From: Ahaetulla prasina
Taxonomy: Eukaryota; Chordata; Lepidosauria; Squamata; Colubridae
DNA: 64,000 nt
Assembly (NCBI RefSeq): GCF_028640845.1
Contig: NC_080540.1
Location: 280,007,524 to 280,071,523 of the forward strand
Direction: 5' to 3'
Shown here: one piece after another, positions 35,701 to 50,700 of the stretch
How the letters are laid out: each line of letters opens with the position of its first letter
How positions within the stretch are numbered: the first letter of the stretch is position 1
Program-made: the position numbers and the translations under genes
The notes under the pieces: generated by a model
Told to the model about the DNA's origin: nothing
Databases searched by the model: none
Seen by the model: the letters and a program-made list of their open reading frames with translations, nothing else

Positions 35701-38700
35701 TTCTTCACTTGATCACTCATGCCTTGGTCATCTCCCATCTGGACTATTGCAATGTGCTCTACTCTTGAAAAGTATCCAGAACCTTCAACTAGTACAAAAT
35801 GTGGCCTCGTGACAAAAATTGGGAGCCCAACGAATGGTGCACCTAACACCTCTACTGTGTGAGCTGCATTGGGTGCAGGTCTGCTTCCAGATCCAATTCA
35901 AGGTGCTGTTTATGACCTTTAAATCCCTATATGGCATGGTGATTTAATGCTACAGAACCGTCTTTATCCCATTACATCAGCCCGTCCCACCCAGTCAGCA
36001 GGGAGGTATACTGCAGATCCTGTCAGCCAAAGAATTCTGACTGGCAAGAGTCCAGGAAGAAAGCCTTCTCTGATGTTGTTCCCCCTCCTGCCTCTGTGAG
36101 GCGGGCCTCTATCTTTGGCCTTCCATAAAGGCACAGAAACATGCTCTATGCCCTTGCTTGGTATGGAGAGATGGGCATGCAGCCATGGAAATGGTTGACA
36201 ACCTGAAAGTTCTCGCCACCCACCGAGGTGGCGCAGTGGTTAGAGTGCAGAACTGCAGGCTACTTCAGCTGACTGCTAGCTGCAGTTTGGCAGTTCAAAT
36301 CTCACCGGCTCAAGGTTTACTCAGCCTTCCATCCTTCCAAGGTGGGTAAAATGAGAACTCAGATTGTTGGGTGCAAGAGGTTGACTCTGTAAACCGCTTA
36401 GAGAGGGCTGTAAAAGCACTGTGAAGCAATATATAAGCTTAAGTGCTATTGCTATTTTAATCATTTTAAAAAAATATTTCCTGTCTCTTTTAAATTTTAC
36501 ACAGTTTTTATGCTTTTGATATTTTATTGTATTGTTATCACCCCTTTGCGTGAGAGATGGGCAGCTCTTAAATATGACAAATAAATAAAAACAAAACAGT
36601 ACAAAAGAGAAAATGTCCAGAAAAAAATCACACAAGGTGTAACTGACCATTCATCACACAAGGAGTCTCCCCACCCACTCTAGCACAAGGCCTAGGGGAA
36701 GAACCAGGTTTTGTCATTTAAATAAGGGGAGGGTGGAGCACATATGGATATCTGAGGGAAGGCAGTTTCATTGGTCAGGAGCTACATATAACAGACAAAA
36801 CATAGTTCCTGGGTCCCACCAGGAAACACTGTTTAACTGATGAGACCCAGAGCATGCTGACTCTGTCTGATCCTACAGGATAGATAGAAACCACAGAAGA
36901 TAAATAACCTGTCAGCCAAACAAGGCTCTAAGATTAGATAATGACTTGATGGCATATAATTAATGACTGTTATAAAGATTTTTATTTGTTTATTTATTTA
37001 TTTATTTATGTTTTTATTTATTTGCATCACTTGTTTATTATTTTTTACAAATAACCCAAGGGAACATATTTAACACACTTTCGTCCTCCTATTTTCCATA
37101 CAACAATCCTGTGAGGTAAGTTAGGCTGAGAGAGACAGTGATTGGCTCAATTCACAATCTCCTGCTTTCTAGCCTGGTGATTTAACCACTAGACCAAACT
37201 GGATGATTACCAGCACCTTGAGTTGTATAGCGGCAGCCCCATGTATAGGGCTTTGCAATAGTCTAGGTACAAGATGACCAAAGCATCAGTGATTATCCTA
37301 ACAGCCTATTAATCCAGGTATTAAATCATTAGATGAATTTGTGTGAATTTCTTTCTGGCCACAATTGCCATCTACTTCCTTGAGCAAGAACTGTGAGTCC
37401 AAGAAACAGTTCCAGTTACACCCCATTCCTGAAGTGGGCCTTAAGAGTAATATCCCTAAACCTGGATAATTCAAATAACCAGACATTCATCTTGTCATTG
37501 AATCATTAGAAAAAGACTATTTTCAATATATGAATACCAACTAAAACAAAAAAGCTGCTTTAGGTAGTGGAATTAAAATAGTTATCCTTACAAGGTACAT
37601 TAGAAAAGAGAGATTTAATCTGTGAAATTCTCCTCTGCAAACTTTACTGAAAATTATGGCAGCACATGTACAAATTAATAGAGGCCTTCCCCCAATCAAC
37701 AGTTTATGGAAGTATTTGGATGAGGAAGGACATAAATGGATTTTTTAATTTTAGGCCAGCCTTAGTATCAATTGATAAAGTCTATTTGGTCTGGTCAAAA
37801 ATAACAGACATTGGAAGCACAATTTCAGTTTACCATTCCATGCCAGGTTTTACTTACATGTATTTGATTCAAGGAAGAGTCTTTCATTTTGACTGGAAAT
37901 AGGGTTTCAATTGCAATTTCATTTTCATGGAAGGCTTTAATTGCCTCTGCAATCAATGCATCCAGAGATAGGACCTGGATATTAAAAACTGACACAGAGA
38001 CAACCAGGTTGTAATGGGCTTATATTTTATGCCATCATAAAAAGAAATCATAGGGAAATGGGGTCAGAGGAATGCTTTTCTATGTATCTTTATGAAAATT
38101 ACAGAAATATATTCTTAGAAAATGTTCACATCTGCTCTTTGTAGAACCAAGTCTTTCTGGAAACCATGAAGATTGATGAAGGACATCACTTATGCCCTGG
38201 GATCCATACTTCCTGGCTTTGCCACAAAGAGCCATGAAATAGATAAGAAAAAAAAACACTTTGTGGATTTGGGAAAACCCCAGGATCAAAATGCTTATGG
38301 CGCATGATATAAGGAGCTTAATATGGATCCTTTCCTCCTAAAATTTAGGGATTTGAAGACACATTCAAAGTTAGTTGGCTGGGCAAGGTTAAACCATCTC
38401 CTTTCAGAGTGACTTCACTGATCCATCCAATTGTTTGCTAATGCCATTTTAAAATACCCTCAAATGTATGGAACTTCATTGGAATATATATATAAATAAA
38501 TACTGAGATTGTTTGTTCTGCTAGCTTTTGTTATGTTTAATTGACAGTACTGTTTTCTAAACAGGATAGTACCTAAGAAGTCACAAATAGTCATCGGCAT
38601 GATTTAGTACGATTGCAGTCTTGAGGGGCAAGGGGTCATTTAGGTCATCAAATCCAATCCCCCTGCCCAGACTAGGGTTGAAATATTCTCAGCACATAAT

Positions 38701-41700
38701 TAATTTCTGGTTATCTGCACTACCGATTTCATTGTTAAACTGTTTCTTGCTTTTTTTATATAACATTAAATCAGAACCCATCTTCTTTAGCTTAAATCTA
38801 GTGCTCTGTATCCTACAAACTGGAACTATAAACAGCAGGTCTTAGATTAACAAGCTCAAATAAAGTAAAACAATTACTTCCTGTCTATTCAATGACATCC
38901 AAGATGGGTGTCAAAACCCCAAAATGATAGTTAATACATAGCAATGAAGGTTCTGTCCCTTTTCAATATGCATTGCATTGCTGATTTTAACCCTTCCCTG
39001 AACCATTTATAAATTCTTCTGGTGCAGCCTTTTTTGGCATTTTTGTAGCAATATTACATTGCTAATTCTGCTAACAGCTTCTATATCTAGATGTTTTTAA
39101 CAAATATGAACAAATATGTATATGTATACCGTATACTTGTTCACACAGACACACATACAGAATTGTATGTGTGTTTGTGTGAACAAGTATACGGTATACA
39201 TATACATTACCCACACTCTCTCATATGCAAGCCTGTAAGATATCGCTGGTTTCTTAACACTGTACCTGTTTCTTTTAAACTGCGTTTTTATCCTCAGCCA
39301 TTTGTCTAATCTAATAAATATTGTTTGAATTTTGTTTCTTTTGGAGAATAAGCTCTTTGATAAAGATTCCTTCCATATCTTCATCTAAGTTATTAGACAG
39401 AGGTGAGGAATGTATTGCCCAGGATTGAACCTTGTAGACTATTTGAGACTTCCTCCAATTTGATGGGGAACTCTTGATGAACACTCTTCATATATAATTT
39501 TTGAGTTAGCTATGTCCCCATGTACATTGATTTATTGAATCTATAAGCTATTCCCCTCACCAATAAGGTGATCCAGGATATGTCCTTCCCTGCAGTATAT
39601 AGTTGCTGCTACGATTATTTTCCTTGGTGAGTTAATAGCTAGGATGTTGATTGTTATTGAATGTTTGGGTTTGATTTTTTAGAATTCTATTTTGCTTGCT
39701 GTGCTCCCCAGAGCCTTTTCAAAACCGAGTGTGACACCAATCACAGAAACGTACAACTGTTTTTCTTGGTGTATAAAAATCAACATGATCTGCATTAGAT
39801 TCTTCCTTGATATCTAGGTAAATTTGATGGGTCTCTAATTATCTGTATCTACTTTCTCCTCTTTCTGAAGAAAGGAAATTTGCCCTCCTCCTGTCAAGTG
39901 GCATTTTGTCAGTTTTCCAAAGATTTCCTAAAGGAACAATATAAAGGTTCCGCCACTCCACCAATTCCCTAGAACAGGGGTCTCCAACCTTAAACACTCA
40001 AAGAGCCGTTTGGACCCATTTCCCACAGAAAAGAAAACACCGGGAGCCACAGAACCCTTGCCGTGTCTGACTAGTTCTTGAGCGGCCACAAAACTAGCAT
40101 ATGTAGTTGAATTAAACGTTCTGTTTTCTTCTGAAGCTTTTTTCTTTTCTTGGATTTATCCATGGTTGGCCTGCCGGGAGTTGAAAAGCTCAATAACTCG
40201 TGTGCTGGCAGGTGTAGCACATTGGCGGTTGTGACTCATATTTTGAGTGACAGGGAGCCGCAGCAAAGGGGTGAAAGAGCCACATGAGGCTCCAGAGCCA
40301 CAGGTTGCTGACCCATGGCCTAGAATCTGGAGACTTAAACTCATCCAAAGTCAAGACATATTCCATGATCATGTTTCTATGAACCTCAAGTTTCAATCCT
40401 GCTCTTTTATTTTACTGATCACAGCCACTTGCCTGAAATGGTTTAGGGTTTCCTGCTTGGGCAGGGATTGGATTAGAAGACCTCCAAGGTCCCTTCCAAC
40501 TCTTGTTTTGTTATAACTGAGCCAAAGTTAAGAGTTAAGCAGCTGTCTTTCCCTTATTGCTTTGAGCATTTTGCCATCATCATTCATTAGATGGCGTACT
40601 GTTTATTTTTTCTTTTCTTTTCCTCCCATGGTCTCTACTTATTATAGCTTTTTATTAAAATTTAAGGTTTAAATCTAAGGCAGATCACCAATTTTTATTT
40701 ATTTATTTATTAGATATATATGGCCACCCATCTCTCACAAAATGACTCTGGGTAGTGTACAATAAAAAGGTAAAGGTAAAGGTTCCCCTCGCACATACGT
40801 GCTAGTCATTTCTGACTCTAGGGGGTGGTGCTCATCTCCGTTTCAAAGCTGAAGAACCAGCGCTGTCAGAAGACGTCTCCGTGGTCATGTAGCCGGAATG
40901 ACTCAATGCCAAAGGTGCATGGAACGCTGTTACCTTCCCACCAAAGGTGGTCCCTATTTTTCTACTTGCATTTTTTATGTGCTTTCGAACTGCTAGGTTG
41001 GCAGAAGCTGGGACAAGTAACGGGAGCTCACCCCGTTACGTGGCACTAGGGATTTGAACCGCTGAATTGCCGACCTTTCGATTGACAAGCTCAGCATCTT
41101 ACTATTAAGCACATTACAAATATAATTAAAACCAATTAATCACTGTTAGCTTCCCTTGAAATCATTACATGGAGCATTGCATGGTTGCATTCCCCAGTGT
41201 TGCAGTGAACTGTGCTTTTTTAATTACAAGTAGTCCTCAAGTTATGATCACAATTGAGCCCAAAAACTATGTTGCTATAAGTGAAATATTATTAAATGAG
41301 TTTGCCCCATTTTACGACTTTTCTTGTCACAGTTGTTAAGTGAATCGTTGCATTTGTTAATAACATGGTTGTTAAGTGAATCTGGATTCCCTGCTGACTT
41401 TGCTAGTCAGAAGGTTGCAAAAGCTGATCACATGTCCCTGGGACACTGCAACTGTCATAAATATGAACCACTTGCCAAGCATGTGAATTTTGATCATGTG
41501 ACCAAGGGGATGCTGCAACGTTTATGTGAAAAACTATCATAAGTCACTTTTTTCAGTGCCGCTGTAACTCTGAACGGTCACTAAATGAACTGTTGTAAGT
41601 CAAAGACTACCTGTACTCTTCTCTAATGGTAGTACCAGGTTAAGGGCAGAAGGTCACCTTGTGCTTCTTTCTTTGAAGGAGAAAATAACAAACATCATAC

Positions 41701-44700
41701 GTCCTGAATTTCCTGGAAGGATCATATTTAGCAGACTTTGTCTGTACATGTGTTAAGATATTGAACAATCCCCCCATCAACATTAGCATTTCACAATTCT
41801 TGGAAATATCTGTAATCTGTTTTTGAAAAGCATCACCTGCTCTATTCAGGCAAGTCCTGTAGTTTTTTAATTCATTTCACCATTTACTTTTAACCCATAC
41901 ACTCTCAATAGCACTGTCAAATTCAATTGGCAACCCATTGCTTTGATAAAGCTGTTTTCTTTTTAAATTTTCTCTTTTAACAGCTACATTCTAATCACCA
42001 TCACATTGCCCTTTATCCCTAGTACATTTCAAATGCTGTCCGCAATATGATGAGCCTGCAGGGATAGGAAAAAATGATACTGGGAAAGAAAGAAAAGGGG
42101 GGAACGTGTCTGAAAAAGTGGGTGTCAACTGTGAGAATGGAGTCCTCCCACCTTCAGTTTTGATCTCCTCGACAATGGGCATGTAGTCCCCCATAAACTG
42201 TCTTGATGAAACACATTACTCAGAGGAGGGGGGAGGCCTTCTGTCCCACAGAACACGAAGATATCAAAGGGGAAAATAGAAATCCACCCTACCTTTTCCC
42301 AAGAAGTTTAAGCAGGTGGTTTTTCCACTATAGAGCTTTCCCAAAATGCAACCTTTCAAAGGAAATGGAGAAAATATAGACGGTGGTGGTTCCAGTTCTG
42401 GGGGATATACAAGTTCCATCAATCTGTGAATCACATGACCCAATATTACATTATCAGGAGGTGGTTTATTTACTCTGATCTCTTCAGGAGGGTACCACTC
42501 CTCAACCATAGCCTGTAGTAAGAGAAATCACAAAATAAAATGGAACGTTTTGCATCCATCCAGGCTGCTGGAAAAAGGAACCACATTGAAACACAATCCC
42601 AGGGGTGCTTATTTAACAGTAAATTCCATTGAGCTGTATAAGATATTATCTGTACAAACGAAAATGGTGCAGCAAGTTATTTCATGCAAGATTCATAAGG
42701 CTTACAGCCATTAACAAAAATGGAAATTCTCCAACCTGGCATTGTCCAGATATCAAGTTATCCAGACTGCTACTCCCATAATTCCAAAGGCTGTGTAGAC
42801 TGGTAATTCTGAAAATTATGTCCAAACAACACCTGTTGGGTTTCAATTATAAGAAGCTCGAAGGAAGGTCATGAGCCACTGTATTGTGTATACTATGTGC
42901 AAAACGTGTGTCCATGGCTTAATTTTTTTAAATCACTAACAAGAAAATTAACAGGCTTTGCTCGTGTAATAAATTTCACCTGCTCACTTAAACCCCAATA
43001 ACTTAGGTCTCACTAGGAATTCTATCTTAATGACATAAATTAAATTGCCTGACTTTCTTCCTGCTGTTATCATTAGCAAATTTGCTTTTGACTTCAGTGG
43101 TACTATAGGTGTATTATAATGTGGTCAACACTTCCCAAACTCATGTTTTCCAGTTGTGCTGACCATTCTGACTGAAAATTAAAGAAGCTGCAGTTCACCA
43201 CATACAGAAGTTTTGAGATTAAGAAAGGCTGCCATAAATAAACCACTTGAAAACAAACCACATTGAAGGTTGTTCTTACTACTATTAATAATAAAGGTCC
43301 ATGTGATTTGTCATTAGTATCAGTTGGAGACATGAACACCTTTTCCTTCTTCCCAATAGAAAGCTTGATTTTTCTTTTGTTTAAACTTTAATTTATTTTT
43401 GCTTCTGAACTTCAAAGATGGCATAATTTGTTCTTCTCTTAGCTATTAACTTGGATCTCAATTTACTAGGATTGGTTTATATTGTTAATATGAACATTTT
43501 ATGAATAGGCTTGAAATCAGAGGAAGAACAAAGAAAGACGCAATTTCCCTGGATTCTCACTCTTGTTTTGCAGCAGAAAAGGGAACTGTTGAAATTCACT
43601 TTTCTTTCTTTCTTTATGAATGGCAGTATTCAACAAGCAGAACTCTGTTCAATGGCTCGGGTACTAGATATATGCCCAGGCATTTTCATTCAAAATCTCA
43701 AAGCATGAAATATTTGTACTCAGTTGCATTAAACAATGAAAATGAATTATGTTTTTCCCAAACAAAACAAAATCCCCATTAATATTTCAATTTCATTAGC
43801 AAAGGAAAATAGCTTTCTGAGCCAAAGACTGTGTTTTGAGAAATGATATTACAAAAAACAAAACAAAACAACCCTAAGATATTTTGCAACCTGCATTGTC
43901 AGATTTTCCCTGAACATGGATGTTGAGAAAAATAATGGTTTGCAGACTATATTTACTCTGCCAGCATAATTGAAACTTTTTGACAAAACAGGTTTTCTCT
44001 TGCTCCAAAATCCCCTGTGCTTTTTAAAATCTCTGGCCAGGGGACTTGCCAGACCTAATTTCTGAAGACATGTGGCAAGTAAAGAAACAGAAGATGGAAA
44101 GAATTGTGGAGAGTAAAGAAGACAGCCTCGATGGAGATATGCAAACCTCTTTTGCCTTGGCAACAGCACCAGTATATGTTTATCAAAGATATCTTCCTTA
44201 TTTTCTATAAAACTCCAACACATGAATACAAATCCAGGCACTAAACATGGTGTAACCAGATGTTAAATGAGCCAAAAGTGGAATACACCAATCATTCTTG
44301 CCAAAGCAGGACAAATAATTAATCTGATATTGAGCAGTAATCAATACAAATTTATACCTTAATCAGTTTGTCTTTGAGATACCTAAGTCTCTTTGTTGTT
44401 TATACTTTGACAAACCACCTCTGGAAATTTTTAAAAAGGAGGGAGAAGAGTCTATTAACTTCTATTAACCTTAAGAATACAGAATATTTGTAATTCCTTC
44501 TGCTATTGTTTGGACATGTCAGAGGTAATTATCTTAAAATGTGGAGAGAAAGAGTGAAAGCTGGCTTCAGCTTAGTGAAGACCAGGAAGAAGAAAAAAAG
44601 AACATACATAGCGGGTTAAAAAAAAGTCTCTAAGAAAGAGTGCATACAGGTAACTCAGAACTACAGGCATGTTACTTATTTCAGGTGGTTCTTGTTAATA

Positions 44701-47700
44701 CCGCAATTGGGACCTGCTACTTGGTTGTAAAGTAAAGCAGTTGCTAAGTGAAACATAATTTTATTATAGCTTTTCTATGTTTTGCAGACTTAAAAAGGTC
44801 CTAAATCCAAGGAGTGGTTGCCAAGTTAATTTTTCATCACGATTGTACTTGAATAGTTCCTAAACATTCAATTCCTAAACAAAGACTACAGATAGTCCTC
44901 GACTTATGGCCAAAATTGAGCCCAACATTTCCGCAGCTAAGCAGAGCAGTAGTTATGAGTTGTGCCCCATTTTACGATCTTGCCATGGTTATTGAACAAG
45001 TCACTAAAGTTATTAAGTGAATCATATGGTCATTAAGCAAATCTGGCTTCACTCATTGACTTTGTTTGTCAGACTTGGCTAGGAAGGTCACAAATGGTGA
45101 TCACATGACCTCAAGATGCTACAGTTGATAAATACATTCCAGTTGCCAAGCAACCAAATTTTGATCACATGACCATGGGGACGCTGCAACAGTCATAAAT
45201 GTGACAACATGTCATAAGTCGCTTTTCTCAATGCCATTTTGAATGTCACTAAACGAATGCATGTAGATCAAGGATTAACTGTACTTGTAATTCAATTTTA
45301 TGGCCTCTCAGAGTTTCTTTGGATGAATGGAGGGAGGGAGGGATTGATGGATAAATAATGTCAGGAAATCTAAAGTCTAAAAAAATGAAGTTGCTGAAGG
45401 ATACTAAGAACAATCACCACAGAAGTTCCTTTACATTTATTTAAAATAAAACAAAGTTTTACATAAGCTCTTCAGTGAATGTAACAATATACTAACAGAT
45501 AAAAAAACAAAGTTATTCAACTCCTAGTGTAACATAACATAACAACAGAGTTGGAAGGGACCTTGGAGGTCTTCTAGTCCAACCCCCTGCCCAGGCAGGA
45601 AACCCTATACCATTTCAGACAAATGGCTATCCAACATTTTCTTAAAAAATTCCAGTGTTGGAGCATTTACAACTTCTGCAGGCAAGTTGTTCCTCTGATT
45701 AATTGTTCCAACTGACAGGAAATTTCTCCTTAGTTCTAAGTTGCTTCTCTCCATTGCTTCTTGTTCTACCCTCTGGTGCTTTGGAGAATAGTTTGACTCC
45801 CTCTTCTTTGTGGCAACCCCCGAGATTTTGGAACACTGCTATCATGTCTCCCCTAGTCCTTCTTTTCACTAAACTAGACATACCCAGTTCCTGCAACCGT
45901 TCTTCATATGTTTTAGCCTCCAGTCCCCTAATCATCTTTGTTGCTCTTCTCTGCACTCTTTCTAGAGTGTCAACTCTAAAAAGTGTGATTCAATCTTCTC
46001 CAAGAAAAAAAAACATGTTCAACAAGACATTGCAAATTGGTCCTGCATTATTATTTTGCAGGACCAAAATAACAATAATAAAATCATGTTCGGGAAATAC
46101 GTTTTTACTTTCAATTAGTTAAATCTCCAGGGCCACCACCAAATGTGGGTCTGGCAAAAATCTTTCAAAACTTGTAAAATACTGGTGCCGTACTTGATGA
46201 CTAGAAGACAGCACATGTTTTTCCTCTCTTCAAACAACAGAAAACGAAAGATCAAACGCGCAGCTAAAAAAGGTTAACGATACTTGACTTGGTATTAGTA
46301 CTTGTGAAAAAGATTTGGTCTAGTAATTACAAACTAAATGGTTGCAATTACAAAAAAAGAGATGCAGTTTCAGGCAACATCAATAAAAGTAGTTTCCAAA
46401 ATCACAGGAAGTAGTAACTACAGATTACTCTGCATTGCTGTCATCCCACATCAAGTATTCTATTGAATTCTGGGCAGCACATAATTGCTTGCTGCATAGA
46501 ACAAATTAAATCCAATTGCAATATAAATTGTGTTGACTGATGTCAGCATACCACAGAATACATATATAGTATCTGACTTTTTGTTTAGTAACAGAACTAG
46601 TTAATTTAAAAACAAAACAAAAATATGTCTGGATTTTTCTTGTACATTTCCAAATAATTATTGAAGGAATAAATTTATGGTAAGTTTTGTGAGTCTGCTT
46701 AGCTCTAGGTCAATCTCTGATTCAGGAAAAACATAGTTGGCTGTTGCATTCAAAATGGACAGACACATTTTTAATTTTCTCACCAATCTAACAGTAAAAA
46801 CCAGTTGTAAGTTTTTCTCACCATAAAGCAATAAATTCAAACCATGTTTGCTAGTTTAAATATAAACAGAAATAATGCAGTATTCTAACCAAGTTATGAA
46901 GTAGCTCCAGGTATACAATGGAAAAAGAAAAATGCATAAAGGGGCATAACCACAACTTTTTATTTTTTACAACTCTTAGCTTGCATACTAAGAAACATGA
47001 GTTATAGTTGAGCTCAAACAAGCAACTCTAGATTTCATAAATTAGAAATAAGTGCATCTCTTTATCTGCTGCTCCAAACGAGCTAAATTAGCTTGGATGA
47101 AAATATTCTGGCTTCTATTACGACACAACTTTCTACTTTTTTCAGATCATGTAATGTTTCTCTTGGAAACTTTTAAGATGTGTGGGCTTCAACTCCAAGA
47201 ATTTTCCAGTCAGCTAGGAGTTCCAGTTCTGGGAGTTGAAGTCCACACATCTTATAGTTGCCAAGGTTGAGAAAAACTGAGATAATAAATGCCAAATAAC
47301 AAACTAAGAGAAGGCATGAAAAGACAGGAAGAAGGGGAGGAGTATTCGGTGATATTGTTTAAGGTTTCATATATCTAAAAACCCTCATCAATGTTGCAAA
47401 GCTGTTCAAAATGAACTGTCAGCCGGTGATAGATTCACAAACTCACTAAGTATCCTCTTGGTTGGGACTGGGAAAACAGGCAGACTGATAAAGAATTGGA
47501 ACAATGTCTCTTGAATCAAGTTAAGCATTATGGAAGACACATCCATACATGTTCTTAGTTCAAGACTGAATACACAACTGAAAATACAGCAGGCAGCACT
47601 TTTGGGCTATAAATATATACAAACTCCAAAACTGGAAGTTTTTAAGAAGAGATTGGACAACCATTTGTCTCAAATGGTATAGGAGATTCCTGCCTGAGAA

Positions 47701-50700
47701 GAGGGGTTGGAATAGAAGACCTCCAAGATCCCTTCCAACTGTTATTCTGTTAAAATCAGCTTTTTAAAATGAATACCTATCACATGAACAGCCTATGCTT
47801 ACATTTGCCAATGAAGGGCATAAAGGCAGGATGGGTTGTGTACAATTTGCATATTTTACGTGTACTAAGTGAATTTCATTGAAGATTATCCCAACATTTT
47901 CTGAATATATTTCACCCAGTGTTATATTTACCTGGAGAGTCAACAGCCTATGTCTATTAAACCTTTGGTTTCAACTCTTACCAGCCTTAACAGCATATCA
48001 ATAGCAAGGAACTGTGGAAATGTACTCCAAATGTCTGGAAGATATCAGATTAGCTACTATGAATTTATAGTAAACAGTGTTATAGTCTGTAACTAGAGAT
48101 GACCAAAAATTGCATCTAAGTTATTACAAGTAATTGCATGCAGCAGCTGGAAAATAAGCAAGAAGTCTGGTGGATGAAGAAACAGTGGGGCGCCCATTAA
48201 TGTTTGGAACTATATTTTCTAAGTTGTTTTCTGTAGGATTTACTGTAGAAAAACTATAGGAGATTCTTCAGGATCATTTCTACAGGTGCTGAATCCATAG
48301 ACTGGTTTGAAATTAAGTCAAATGCACTTAATTGCCATGAAAATCAATGACTACATTTTGCCATGAATGCCAATAGAAGCACCTTAGCTGGAGCCCAACC
48401 TATTATTTATTAACTACTTATTTATTATTAACTAATTGCTTTTTAAAAGCAACTGACAGTACTTTGAAAAGAGATATCCTCAGGTAGCCTAATAAACTGA
48501 AAACAGCAACCAAAAAAGCAAAAACATCTCAAGGTAAAAACCACTTTGAAAACAGAAGGTCATGACATTCCAGTCATTGTGAAGTCCTTCATGTTCTCTG
48601 AGCCTGGTGGTTTGCTTGCATATATTTCATTACCCAACTAGGTAACATCACTATTGCTAGTGAGTGTGGGGTTTGCTCCGTTTTAAACAGTAGCTTGTCT
48701 GCCAGTGTTGAAGAGGATATGGCTTTTTTCTTGGTGGTTCCTTGATTAGGATGTTTTTTGCTTGATTGTGTGTATGGTATTAATTCCTGCTTATTTGGGT
48801 GTTGGTTGCTGTAGAGAATGTGTTCTGGACTTTTTGCTTCCTTCTTAGCTTTTCATTGTCTCTTCTGAATTGTATGCAAAGGTGTCTAACCCTAATCTTT
48901 CTTATCACAGTTGTTAACTGCATCACTGCAGTTGTTAAATGGTTGTTAAGCGAACCTGGGTTCAATTGATTTTGCTTGTCAGGAAGTTGTAAAAAGGGAT
49001 CACATGACCCTGGGACACTGCAACCGTCATAAATACAGATCAGTTGCCAAGCGCCTGAATTTTGATCATGTGACCACAGGAATGCTGCAATGGTCGTGTG
49101 AAAGTCATAAGTCACTTTTTTCAGTGCCGTTGTAACTTCAAATGATCACTAAATGAACTCTTGTAAGTTGAGAACTATCTGTAACCACTTTTTAGGGCTC
49201 AGAAAAGCATTTGAAAGTGGTGCTTCAAGAATCTATGGAGATTCTCAGTCATCCAGGTCATGGTTTCCCCAAAGGTGTTTTTTCAGGAGGCAACTGGACT
49301 TTCTAGATTTTCCTTCAAAGATGTTTTGCTTTTCATCCAAAAGTCTTCAAAGAAAAAACAAGGAAGTCCAGTTGCCTCCTGAAAAACTGCAAAAAAGGTT
49401 GTCCTTTCAGACAATGAGCCACAGTGATGCAGTGGTTACAGTGCAGTACTACAGGCTACTTCAAAATTCACTAGGCTAAAGATTGATTCAGCCTTCTATC
49501 CTTCTGAGGATTAGGACCCAAATTGTTGGGGGCAATATGCTGACTTTGTAAACCACTTAGAGAGGGCTGTAAAGCACTGTAAAGCGGTACATAAGTCTAA
49601 GTGCTATTGCTATTGCTATTATGACCTGGATGACTGAGAATCTCCATAGACTTTTAGCTATGCTGCACTTTGGGATGAACATCCTTCCAATGGTATGAGA
49701 GTATGAACAGATTTCCAGAAAAACTGCAGACTACAGGAACCATTTGCACTTCAGTTTGAGATGCAGGCACACATACTCATCCCCAACAGCCTGCACCAGT
49801 CTTCAACAGTGAAGGGACACAGGGCAGAAAACATCCTGCAGCCAAGAAGGCTCCACACCTATTTGCACTACTCAGGTGACCCTGAGGACACAGATAAACC
49901 TCCAAGTGGCCTCTACGACTCTATAAAAGAATGCAAATGACCAGCTGTCTGCAAGGAGTATAAATCCTTCCATTCCCCACTATCCTGTCAGAGCTGAAGA
50001 AGTTTCTTGAATGAGAAACAAAATGTCTTCAAAGGAAAAAAAAAAGTCCAGTTGCCTCCTGAAAAGCACGTTGGAGGTCTTCAAGAATGTGCAAGAGCAC
50101 AAAGCAAGCATGTCACTTTTACCCACTAAAGCAGTTGCAAGGCTTGTGCAAAACTTGTGCAGTCGTTTTGCAAAGTATGTAAAGACATTAGGAGCAGCTT
50201 GTGAAGCAGCCACATCAGCCTTGCAAAATATATAACTGATTATCGATGCAAAGATTGCTTGCTTTGCACTTTTACACAGCCTCATCTCTCTTCAGTTTTT
50301 GCCATTACTTTGGCTCTAGAAGTAAGGAAGCTCTGACTCTTCCAGATTACATGTCCAAGCAAATAATCTGTGGCATCAAGATTACAAATTGCACAAAACC
50401 ACATTTTTATTTTAGTTCTATTTTTGTGCTTAAATGAATTCTCTACAATGCTACAGAGAAAAGAAATACTGAATATGAAGTTGTCTTACATCAGTGCAGA
50501 TCATTAGTTCATCTACATAGAAATGACATTGACAATGATTCTATGGGGAGTTGAGATAGGAAATTTTCTGAGCTCTATTGAAAGATACCAGGAATTTAAT
50601 TTGGATCTTTCTACACACAAAAAAGCATGCTTTTCTCTCCAAAGTGTTCCCTTCCTCAACATTTGCACTGCGAGGTTTGAAGATTATATGATCAAATTAC

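Noticed and set aside
39091..39384. Open frames over the 39.1-kb hairpin
   Set aside because: Both strands are open because the sequence is palindromic. The peptides are mirror products of the hairpin.
43501..44241. Two open frames of 93 and 130 codons in a long SPEF2 intron
   Set aside because: No motif, no splice or start context and no similarity I can see. Their length is compatible with chance in 64 kb.
49980..50285. 101-residue minus-strand frame
   Set aside because: It overlaps a dispersed repeat of uncertain class and its family P end. There is no motif support.
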